From NCBI GenBank assembly GCA_963726825.1, contig CAVSDT010000002.1:1612001-1676000 (forward strand): a stretch of 64,000 nt of DNA. The letters run 5' to 3'. Source of the DNA: DATLGB01 sp963726825 (GTDB lineage Bacteria; Actinomycetota; Thermoleophilia; Solirubrobacterales; Solirubrobacteraceae). The notes below the pieces were generated by a model. It was not told the DNA's origin. It worked only from the letters and a program-made list of their open reading frames with translations, and did no database searches. Both the position numbers and the translations under genes were made by a program. Below, piece after piece: positions 57,862-64,000 of the stretch. The stretch's first letter is position 1, and the number at the start of each line of letters is the position of its first letter.

Positions 57862-58419
57862 TCAGGCGGGGGCCGGCTCGGGCCGGAAGCCGGCCACGAC
57901 GAGCTCGACGTGGCGGCGCCAGACGGCGAGGTCGGACTCGTTGCGCTCACGCAGCATCCGGCAGGCGCCGCCGAACAGGAGCACGACCTCCTCCGGCCGG
58001 GCGTCGGCGCGGATCGCACCCTCCGCCTTGCCCGCCTCCAGCACGGTCTCGACGGCCTCGATCCAGGCCGCACGGGCGGCCTGCAGCTCCGGGACGTCGG
58101 CCGCCGTGGGCGCGAGGCCCGCGAGCATCCGGGCGGCCTTGGCCTCGGCGGCGTCCCCGAGCACGTCGCGGAGCACGTCGTAGGCGGGCCGCTGCCGCAG
58201 GGCGCCGAGCAGGCGGTCCACCCAGACCTCGAACTCGGTGCAGGCGACGGCGGACACCAGGTGGTCCTTCGTCGGGAACGAGCGATAGACCGTGGCCTTC
58301 CCGACGCCGGCCCGCGCGGCGACCTCGTCGATGCCCGCGTCGATGCCGCGCTCGCCGAAGACCTCCTCGGCGGCCGCGACCACCCGCGCGCGGTTGCGCA
58401 GCGCGTCGGCCCGGGTCAT
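57862..58419 (-). CDS. TetR-family regulator of the adjacent MFS exporter
   Basis: 185 aa with the TetR helix-turn-helix IDEVAARAGVGKATVYRSFPTK at residues 30-51. The C-terminal domain has no further motif. Its ATG overlaps the MFS stop by 4 nt (ATGA), so exporter and regulator are made together. The large dyads upstream of the MFS gene are its likely operators. Confidence 0.92.
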   Translation of the reverse strand: MTRADALRNRARVVAAAEEVFGERGIDAGIDEVAARAGVGKATVYRSFPTKDHLVSAVACTEFEVWVDRLLGALRQRPAYDVLRDVLGDAAEAKAARMLAGLAPTAADVPELQAARAAWIEAVETVLEAGKAEGAIRADARPEEVVLLFGGACRMLRERNESDLAVWRRHVELVVAGFRPEPAPA

Positions 58420-59840
58420 GCGCGCACCGCCACGCGCTCGGCCGGCGCGGCCTCGCGCTGCGCGCCGACGCGCGGGATGAACACCGCGGAGACGCCCGCG
58501 GCCAGGGCGACACCCGCGGACACGAGGAACGCCGTCGTGTACCCCGATTCGGTCGGCCCGGAGGCGATCGCGCTGCCGGCGAGGATCGCGGCCGAGACCT
58601 GCGAGCCCAGCGACGAGCCGACGGAGCGCACGAGCTGGTTGAAGCCCGTGGCCTCCCCCGTCTGCTCGCGCGGGACCGCGGCGACGATCAGGTTCGGCAT
58701 CGCGGCGAACGCGAAGCCGATCCCGATCGACAGGACGAGCGAGCCGAGCAGGACCGCGACCTCGGTCCCGTGGGCGACCCCGAGCGAGACGAGGCCGAGC
58801 CCGGTCAGCGCGCCGCCCAGGGCGAGCGGGAGCTTGGGGTTCACCGTCGCGCTCAGGCGCCCCGACAGCGGGCCGATGAAGAGCATCGCGACCGAGCCCG
58901 GGAGCATCAGCAGCCCGGCGCCGGTGGCCCCGAGCCCGAAGCCGTAGCCGGTCGACGTCGGCGCCTCCGCCAGCTGCGGGATCAGCAGGAACGAGCCGAA
59001 CATCCCGAAGCCGACGAACAGGGTGGCGAGGTTCGTCATGAACACCGTCGGCGAGCGCAGCGTCGTGATGTTGACCAGCGGCTGGGCCGTGTGCTGCTCG
59101 AGCTTGACCCAGGCCGCGAGGATGACGGCCCCGCCGGCGAGCAGGCCGAGCGTGCGCCCGCTCCCCCAGCCCCACTGCGTCGCGTTGGCGATCGCGTACA
59201 GCGGCAGGACGAGCCCGACCGCCAGCACGACCGCCCCGCGGATGTCGACCCGGCCTGCGGTGCGCACGGGCGACTCGGGCACGAACAGCTGCGCCGCGGC
59301 GAGCGCGATCAGCGCCATGCCCGTCCCGATCCAGAAGAGGACGTGGTAGCCGAACGCGTCCGAGAGCGTGCCGCCGAGGATCAGGCCGGCGCCGCCGCCG
59401 ATGCCGAGGATGGCGGAGATGAGGCCGATCGACCCGGCCACGCGGGCGGGCGGGAACTCGTCGCGGATGATGCCGAAGCAGAGCGGGAAGATGCCGCCGC
59501 CGACGCCCTGCAGGACGCGGCCGGCGACGACGACCTCGAGCGAGGAGCCGAGCGCGGACACGACGGACCCGGCGGCGAAGAAGCCGAGCGAGATGACGAG
59601 CATCCGCCGCTTGCCGAACATGTCGCCGAGGCGGCCGAACACCGGTGTGGCGACCGCCGCGGCGAGCAGGTAGCCGGTGAGCGTCCAGGCGATCCCGGTC
59701 TCGTCGGCGCCGAGGCGTTCCTTCATGTCCCCCAGCGCGGGGATGACCATCGTCTGCGCGAGGGAGAAGGCGAGGCCGGCGAGCGACAGGATCGCCAGGC
59801 TGCGCATCGGGTTGGGTCGGGCGACGGGTGAGGAGGGCAC
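58416..59840 (-). CDS. MFS drug exporter, DHA2 family (14 helices)
   Basis: 474 aa with about 14 hydrophobic segments. Motif A is GRLGDMFGKRRML, motif C is LGIGGGAGLILGGTLSDAFG, and TGYLLAAAVATPVFG precedes motif A, as in EmrB/QacA proteins. It probably exports lipophilic cations or antibiotics using the proton gradient. GTG 59840 is taken as start; ATG 59807 (MRSLAIL) is possible. First gene of the MFS-tetR unit. Confidence 0.92.
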   Translation of the reverse strand: MPSSPVARPNPMRSLAILSLAGLAFSLAQTMVIPALGDMKERLGADETGIAWTLTGYLLAAAVATPVFGRLGDMFGKRRMLVISLGFFAAGSVVSALGSSLEVVVAGRVLQGVGGGIFPLCFGIIRDEFPPARVAGSIGLISAILGIGGGAGLILGGTLSDAFGYHVLFWIGTGMALIALAAAQLFVPESPVRTAGRVDIRGAVVLAVGLVLPLYAIANATQWGWGSGRTLGLLAGGAVILAAWVKLEQHTAQPLVNITTLRSPTVFMTNLATLFVGFGMFGSFLLIPQLAEAPTSTGYGFGLGATGAGLLMLPGSVAMLFIGPLSGRLSATVNPKLPLALGGALTGLGLVSLGVAHGTEVAVLLGSLVLSIGIGFAFAAMPNLIVAAVPREQTGEATGFNQLVRSVGSSLGSQVSAAILAGSAIASGPTESGYTTAFLVSAGVALAAGVSAVFIPRVGAQREAAPAERVAVRA

Positions 59841-59845
59841 GGGGT

Positions 59846-59883
59846 GGCTTCCGGACGTAAACGGACTGAGGAGTCCGGAAGCC
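59846..59883. promoter_or_regulatory. Inverted repeat at the MFS start (operator 1)
   Basis: Perfect 11-bp arms GGCTTCCGGAC (59846-59856) and GTCCGGAAGCC (59873-59883) around 16 nt, ending 5 bp upstream of the MFS GTG. The centre contains TAAACGGAC, similar to GAAACGGAC in the neighbouring dyad. Likely binding site for the TetR encoded downstream. Confidence 0.55.
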
Positions 59884-59884
59884 T

Positions 59885-59920
59885 AGCAGCGAAACGGACC
59901 GGTCCGTCCGTTTCGCTGCT
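59885..59920. promoter_or_regulatory. Inverted repeat between the GDPD gene and the MFS gene (operator 2 and/or terminator)
   Basis: Perfect 15-bp arms (59885-59899 and 59906-59920) around CGGTCC. It contains the 14-bp palindrome ACGGACCGGTCCGT. It lies 8 nt past the GDPD stop and about 45 bp before the MFS start, so it can serve as terminator hairpin, as TetR operator, or both. Confidence 0.65.
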
Positions 59921-59928
59921 CGTTGGCG

Positions 59929-61056
59929 CTACAGCGTCTCGCCCCTGGCCCCGTCCCGGGCCAGGACGCCGAGGTCGGCGTTGTCGGTGAAGTACCCGTC
60001 GACGCCGAGGTCGATGAACTTGCGGATCTCGCCGACGAGGTCACCGATGCCCGCGGGGTCCGCGGAGGAGCGGCGCTCCAGCGGCAGGAACGTGTTCTCG
60101 CGCCGGAACGTGAACGGGTGCACGAGCAGCTTGGCCTTGTGGGCGTCGGCGATGAACGTCGTCGGCGCGCCGGAGGAGCCGTCGGCGTTGCGGGGGACGA
60201 TCAGGTTCGTGTTCGGTCCGACGCCCTGCGCGTAGGCGGCGATCCCCTTGAGGCCGGCGGCCGTGGCGAGATCCCCGTAGGTCGTGCCCTGCCCGGCGGC
60301 CGCGACGTCGGCCGGCTGGAGGTCCGCGGAGTCCATCAGCTGGATCAGCGGCACCCGGAGCTGCTTGTGGAGCGCCTTGAGGTTCGACGTCTCGAAGGAC
60401 TGGACGAACACGCGCGCCCGCTTCGTGTTGAGCCGGTTGCGCTTGAGGACCTTGACGAGGGCCGGCTCCAGCGGCTTGCCGATCGAGCGGAAGTACGTCG
60501 GGTGCTTGGTCTCGGGGTAGATGCCGATCGGCCGGCCGAGCTCCTTCGACAGCCGCTTGGCCAGGTCGATGTCCTCCTGGAAGGTCGGGACGCGGTAGTA
60601 GCCGTTGTAGGCCGTGTTGCCGGGCCGCAGCGCGGGGATGCGCTCGATCGCGCGCAGCGTCTTGAGCTCCCTGAGGGTGAAGTCCTCGGTGAACCAGCCG
60701 GTCAGCTCGGCACCGTCGATGGTCTTCGTGGTCTTGCGGGCGGCGAACTCCGGGCGGGAGGCGACGTCGGTCGTCTGGCTGATCTCCGGCTCGTGGCGGT
60801 CCACGAGCACGCCGTCCTTCGTCGTCACGAGATCGGGCTCGATGAAGTCCGCACCCATGCGCGCGGCGAGCGCGTAGGCCGCGAGGGTGTGCTCGGGCCG
60901 GTAGCCGGACGCCCCGCGGTGGGCGATCACGAGCGGCTTGGCCGGGTGCTCGAACCAGCGGGCCCGGTTCTTGTGCTTGGCGTCGGCACCGGGCACGACG
61001 GTCATCATGGCGGCTGCGGCGGCCCCCACGGCCAGCAGCGAGGTCTTCACGGACAT
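59929..61056 (-). CDS. Secreted glycerophosphodiester phosphodiesterase
   Basis: 375 aa with a signal peptide (TSLLAVGAAAAAMMTVVPGADA). The GDPD active site is visible: VIAHRGASGYRPEHTLAAY and FIEPDLVTTKDGVLVDRHEP give the catalytic His residues and metal-binding Glu/Asp; IGIYPETKHPTYF and VFVQSFET are further family marks. It hydrolyses glycerophosphodiesters from lipids or teichoic acids outside the cell. ATG 61056 is chosen; the frame upstream is non-coding. Confidence 0.93.
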   Translation of the reverse strand: MSVKTSLLAVGAAAAAMMTVVPGADAKHKNRARWFEHPAKPLVIAHRGASGYRPEHTLAAYALAARMGADFIEPDLVTTKDGVLVDRHEPEISQTTDVASRPEFAARKTTKTIDGAELTGWFTEDFTLRELKTLRAIERIPALRPGNTAYNGYYRVPTFQEDIDLAKRLSKELGRPIGIYPETKHPTYFRSIGKPLEPALVKVLKRNRLNTKRARVFVQSFETSNLKALHKQLRVPLIQLMDSADLQPADVAAAGQGTTYGDLATAAGLKGIAAYAQGVGPNTNLIVPRNADGSSGAPTTFIADAHKAKLLVHPFTFRRENTFLPLERRSSADPAGIGDLVGEIRKFIDLGVDGYFTDNADLGVLARDGARGETL

Positions 61057-61194
61057 GGCGGCATCCAAGCCGTTGCGCCGGTCGACGAGGTGAAGCTGGC
61101 GTGAAGGCGCTCGCGCAAGGTCGTCCACGCGGACGACCGCAGATCGGCCGCCCGGCGGACGACGGCCCACACGTCGGGCTGAAGGCTCCCGTGC

Positions 61195-61863
61195 ATGACC
61201 TCCACCCGCCCCTCTCGCTCCACCTCCGCCGCGCTGCTCGCGGGCCCCGTCGTGACGCTGGCCGGCATGGCCGCGACGCCGTGGGAGTCCGAGTCGACCA
61301 CCGCCGCCTACCAGGCCGCGCTCGCCGCGCATCCGACCCAGGCGCAGATCGCCGCGGTCCTGCTCGTGTTCGGCTACGCGCTGCTCGGCCTGACCGCCCT
61401 CACCGTCCTGCGGCTCACCCGGGGCACCGCCCCGAAGCTCCTCTGGGGCGCGGCCGCCGTCCTCGCCTTCTGCGGGGCGACGATCCTCCCGGGCATGGTG
61501 CTCGTGGACTTCTACGACCTCGCCCTGGCCACCAAGCTGCCGGCCGCCGAGGCCGTCCGGGTCGGAGACGCCGCCGGCGCCTACGGCCTCGGCACCATCG
61601 CCCGCGTCCCGGGCGTCGCCGGCTTCATGCTCGGCACGATCCTGCTCGGCTTCACCGCATGGCGCGGCGCGATCGCCGGCGTGTGGATGCCGATCCTGAT
61701 CGTCGTCGGGTTCGTCGGGGGGATGGTGGCCGGCTTCCCCGCCGCGATCATCGGCTCCGCCGCGGCGCTCGTCGTCGCCTACGCCGGTGTGGCGGTGCAG
61801 CTGCACCGCGACTCGCGCGCCGCGGCCGTCGTCACGCCCCCGGCCGTTGCCGTCGCCGCCTAG
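61195..61863 (+). CDS. Membrane protein of unknown function
   Basis: 222 aa with about five or six hydrophobic segments (LLAGPVVTLAGMAATPW, AVLLVFGYALLGLTALTVL, LLWGAAAVLAFCGATILPGM, GVAGFMLGTILLGFTAW, MPILIVVGFVGGMVAGFP, AALVVAYAGVAVQL). A soluble loop after helix one contains ESESTTAAYQAALAAHPTQA. No family recognised. It diverges from the GDPD gene across 138 nt holding nothing else recognisable. Confidence 0.75.
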   Translation: MTSTRPSRSTSAALLAGPVVTLAGMAATPWESESTTAAYQAALAAHPTQAQIAAVLLVFGYALLGLTALTVLRLTRGTAPKLLWGAAAVLAFCGATILPGMVLVDFYDLALATKLPAAEAVRVGDAAGAYGLGTIARVPGVAGFMLGTILLGFTAWRGAIAGVWMPILIVVGFVGGMVAGFPAAIIGSAAALVVAYAGVAVQLHRDSRAAAVVTPPAVAVAA

Positions 61864-61957
61864 TCCCCTCCGTGCCCGTGGATCGAGCGCCCGGCCCCCG
61901 GCCGGGCGTTCGGCGCGAACGGGCGACGTCGTCGAGGGCCTCGATGACGGTCGTCCA

Positions 61958-62041
61958 TGCGGGCGGAGGGACTTGAACCCCCACGGCCTTGCGGCCACGG
62001 GGACCTAAACCCCGCGCGTCTACCAGTTCCGCCACGCCCGC
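61958..62041 (-). tRNA. tRNA-Leu (anticodon TAG)
   Basis: 84-nt class II tRNA: acceptor GCGGGCG/CGCCCGC, anticodon stem CGGGG/CCCCG with loop TTTAGGT (anticodon TAG), long variable arm (GGCCGCAAGGCC) and T loop TTCAAGT. Confidence 0.95.
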
Positions 62042-62092
62042 AGCGGCGCGTGCCGTCGCATCCCGCGACGTGCTGACGTAATGTACGCGCGC

Positions 62093-62614
62093 ATGGCGGA
62101 GAGGGAAGTCCAAGAGGGGTACGTCATCGAGCACCCGAACCGCGACAAGGCGGGCTCGAAGGTGACGAAGCTGATCGTCGTCCTGCTGATCCTGGTGTCG
62201 GTCGCGCTGATGCTGATCGTCACCCTCGGCGGGTGGGACACGCTCGTCGGGGCCAAGGCGCTGCAGATCGCCTACATCGTCCTCTACCTCGGGCTCGCGT
62301 TCGTGATCGCCCGCTGGAACCGCGGCGCGCTCCCGTTGACCGCGGCGCTGGCGATCATCCTCCTGATCTTCGCGGCCGTCTCGGCCCCCGCGTGGTTCGA
62401 GCGCAACAAGGACGGCTTCACCGACCCCGCCCTCGCCTCCGACGTGCTCGGGATCGTGACCGCGATCATCGTCCCGGTCCAGGTGCTGCTGATCGCCTTC
62501 GCCCTGCGCGGCTTCGCGCAGGCGTGGAACGTCGAGGTCGAGCGCCCGGCGGACGGCCGCCACGACCGTGACGAGCGCGGCAGCGACGCCGGCGCCGCGC
62601 CGCAGCCCGCCTAG
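62093..62614 (+). CDS. Membrane protein of unknown function
   Basis: 173 aa with four transmembrane helices (LIVVLLILVSVALMLIVTLG, ALQIAYIVLYLGLAFVIA, ALPLTAALAIILLIFAAVSA, VTAIIVPVQVLLIAFALRGF), a short charged N-terminus and an acidic C-terminal tail. Not recognised. TAATGT ends 8 nt before ATG 62093, which favours it over the ATG at 62081. Confidence 0.77.
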   Translation: MAEREVQEGYVIEHPNRDKAGSKVTKLIVVLLILVSVALMLIVTLGGWDTLVGAKALQIAYIVLYLGLAFVIARWNRGALPLTAALAIILLIFAAVSAPAWFERNKDGFTDPALASDVLGIVTAIIVPVQVLLIAFALRGFAQAWNVEVERPADGRHDRDERGSDAGAAPQPA

Positions 62615-62651
62615 CGCCCCCCGCCCCCGCGCCTATGATCGGCTCCGCTCC

Positions 62652-62725
62652 GCGGCGGTAGCCCAATTGGCAGAGGCACCGGATTCAAGTCCCGGTCAGT
62701 GTGGGTTCGAGTCCCACCCGCCGCA
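62652..62725 (+). tRNA. Class I tRNA with anticodon CAA (Leu-like codon, no long variable arm)
   Basis: 74 nt: acceptor GCGGCGG/CCGCCGC, T arm GTGGG/CCCAC with loop TTCGAGT. The anticodon arm is CCGGA, TTCAAGT, CCCGG, giving anticodon CAA with an A-C mismatch closing the loop. The variable loop is only about 5 nt (TCAGT), whereas bacterial tRNA-Leu is class II. The D arm reads AGCCCAATTGGCAGAGGC. The amino acid identity is therefore uncertain. Confidence 0.75.
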
Positions 62726-62737
62726 TCGTGCGCCCGC

Positions 62738-63499
62738 TCAGGCGTGCGCGGTGAGCTCGAGCAGCTCGGCGGCGATCGCCGACGGGGCGGCGAGGATGCC
62801 CGCGTCCGCCGGGGGGTCGGGCTCGAGGCGGTGGACCTCGACGCCCGCGAGCTGGCACAGGAGGGAGCCGGCCGCGACGTCCCAGGCCTTCACCCCGCGC
62901 TCGTAGTAGGCGTCGAGGCGACCGCCGGCGACCCACGCGAGGTCCAGCGCCGCGGCGCCCGCGCGGCGGATGTCGCGCACCCGCGAGAGCAGGCGGGCGA
63001 TCTGGGCGCCCTGCGCGTCGCGCACGGCGGCGTCGTAGCCGAAGCCCGTCGCGACGAGGGCGCGGTCGAGGCGCTCGGGGGTCCGCGCGGTGACCGGCGA
63101 CCCGTTGAGGGTCGGCTGCCCGCCGCGCTCGCCGGCCCACAGCTCCTCGCGCATCGGGTCGAAGACGACGCCGACGAGCCCGCCTGAGGCGTCCTCGAGC
63201 GCGACGCTGACGCCCCACTGCGGGACGCCGTAGAGGAAGTTCACGGTGCCGTCGAGCGGGTCGACGATCCAGCGGCGGTCGCCCGTCCCGGCGGTGTCGT
63301 CGCCCTCCTCGCCGATCACGGCGTCGTCGGGCCGCTCGGCGGCCAGCCGGGAGCGGATGAGCTCCTCGGCGGCGACGTCGGACTCCGAGACGAGGTCGGT
63401 CGGCGTGCTCTTGCTCGAGATCCGGCCGCGATCGGTGGAGACGAACCGATCGCGCAGGAGGCCACCGGCCTCCCGCGCGATCGACTCGGCGAGCGCCAG
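62738..63499 (-). CDS. Inositol monophosphatase-family protein, probable CTG start
   Basis: Mg-dependent phosphatase of about 253 aa. Motifs: VIGEEGDD (metal-binding Glu pair), WIVDPLDGTVNFLYG (motif A), and a C-terminal VKAWDVAAGSLL (motif B). The family N-terminus is clearly encoded upstream (LALAESIAREAGGLLRDRFV, TPTDLVSESDVAAEE) but contains no ATG, GTG or TTG. The first plausible start is a CTG at 63499, 5 nt after the stop of the upstream gene and behind GGTGGAG. Starting at the first GTG (63319) would remove about 60 conserved residues. Confidence 0.85.
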   Translation of the reverse strand: MALAESIAREAGGLLRDRFVSTDRGRISSKSTPTDLVSESDVAAEELIRSRLAAERPDDAVIGEEGDDTAGTGDRRWIVDPLDGTVNFLYGVPQWGVSVALEDASGGLVGVVFDPMREELWAGERGGQPTLNGSPVTARTPERLDRALVATGFGYDAAVRDAQGAQIARLLSRVRDIRRAGAAALDLAWVAGGRLDAYYERGVKAWDVAAGSLLCQLAGVEVHRLEPDPPADAGILAAPSAIAAELLELTAHA

Positions 63500-63504
63500 G
63501 TCGT

Positions 63505-64000
63505 CTACGACTCCACCTCGACTTCGTCCTCGGAGGGCACCTCGATCTCGCGCTTGAGGATCTTGCCCGTCGGGCCCTTGGGGAGCTCGTCGACGAACCA
63601 GATCTGGCGCGGGTACTTGTAGGCGGCCACCTCGCCCTTGACGAAGTCGCGCAGCTCCTCGGCGGTCACCGACTCGCCCTCCTTCAGCGCCACGGCGGCG
63701 CCGATCTCCTCGCCGAGGTCGTCATGCGGGACGCCGACGACGGCGGCCTCGCGCACGGCGGGGTGCTCGTAGATGACCTCCTCGATCTCCCGCGGGTAGA
63801 CGTTGTAGCCGCCGCGGATGATCAGCTCCTTCTTGCGGTCCACGATGAAGTAGAAGCCCTCGTCGTCGACCTTGGCCATGTCGCCGGAGAAGAACCAGCC
63901 GTCGCGGATGGCCTCCTCCGTGGCGTCATCGCGGCCCCAGTAGCCCTTCATGACGTTGTTGCCCTTGATGGCGATCTCGCCCGGCTCGCCCGGCTCGACG
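63505..64000 (-). CDS. Acyl-CoA synthetase (AMP-forming), C-terminal part cut by window edge
   Basis: C-terminal 164 residues of an adenylate-forming ligase. Visible motifs: GEPGEIAIKGNNVMKGYWG, DGWFFSGDMAKVDDEGF, the hinge DRKKELIIRGGYNVYPREIE, the catalytic-loop end LPKGPTGKILKRE with the active-site Lys. It ends in an acidic tail. This is the long-chain fatty acyl-CoA ligase (FadD-like) pattern; the N-terminal ATP-binding part lies outside the window. Co-oriented with the inositol phosphatase gene, 5 nt apart. Confidence 0.93.
   Translation of the reverse strand, partial: VEPGEPGEIAIKGNNVMKGYWGRDDATEEAIRDGWFFSGDMAKVDDEGFYFIVDRKKELIIRGGYNVYPREIEEVIYEHPAVREAAVVGVPHDDLGEEIGAAVALKEGESVTAEELRDFVKGEVAAYKYPRQIWFVDELPKGPTGKILKREIEVPSEDEVEVES

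Noticed and set aside
63319..63319. GTG start for the inositol monophosphatase
   Set aside because: It would delete the first helices and place the metal-binding GEEG at residue 3, although the missing part is plainly encoded upstream.
1..64000. Insertion sequences, prophage, CRISPR arrays and an origin of replication
   Set aside because: No transposase, integrase, phage structural gene, regularly spaced repeat array or DnaA-box cluster was seen.

Overview
The window is very GC-rich with strong G/C wobble use, GTG and TTG starts, 4-bp ATGA/GTGA gene junctions, Tat-type secretion signals and many apparently leaderless genes. It reads as chromosomal DNA of a monoderm actinobacterium; gene content and the dcw layout suggest the Thermoleophilia/Solirubrobacterales branch (an inference, no 16S rRNA is present). 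There is no integrase, transposase, phage module or CRISPR array. The only sign of mobility is a decayed LAGLIDADG-like gene in a tRNA cluster.

Layout. 1-9300: division/cell-wall (dcw) cluster on the minus strand (mraZ, rsmH, ftsL-like, ftsI, then murE, murF), interrupted by a tetR/aidB-like/EamA cassette. 9400-15000: a DUF3352 lipoprotein, an APC permease and transsulfuration genes (cbs, metB). 14850-20030: a translationally coupled Tad/Flp pilus motor operon led by a two-component system, with a frameshift in tadB and no pilin gene. 20180-28450: a small unknown protein, a Rho-like protein that has lost key catalytic residues, folP, a membrane protein combining a sigma-region-4-like and a zinc-finger-like segment, a MOSC protein and the three pnt transhydrogenase genes.

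28500-36470 is the most interesting region. A cobalamin riboswitch heads a six-gene operon in which every junction is a 4-bp overlap. It encodes three exported DUF4430 (transcobalamin beta-domain-like) proteins, an ECF transporter T subunit, a fused double ECF ATPase, and an S component fused to an alpha/alpha-toroid domain. PduO-type cobalamin adenosyltransferase diverges from it. The set looks like a bacterial counterpart of intrinsic factor/transcobalamin capture joined to ECF uptake of vitamin B12.

36450-46350: PAP2 phosphatase, cupin, aminotransferase, then a duplicated PhoD-phosphatase/secreted-partner pair flanking a trypsin-like protease. 46380-54300: small enzymes, tRNAs, an orphan c-di-AMP (ydaO) riboswitch ending in a hairpin with no gene behind it, a DrrAB-type ABC exporter and an L7/L12 C-terminal-domain protein. 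53900-54920: tRNA cluster with an unclassifiable 97-nt tRNA, the LAGLIDADG-like relic and an extra tRNA-Trp. 54920-64000: SDR, a secreted 5'-nucleotidase with collagen-like repeats, a TetR/MFS pair with large operator dyads, GDPD, membrane proteins, two more tRNAs, an inositol monophosphatase that seems to lack a standard start codon, and a partial acyl-CoA synthetase.
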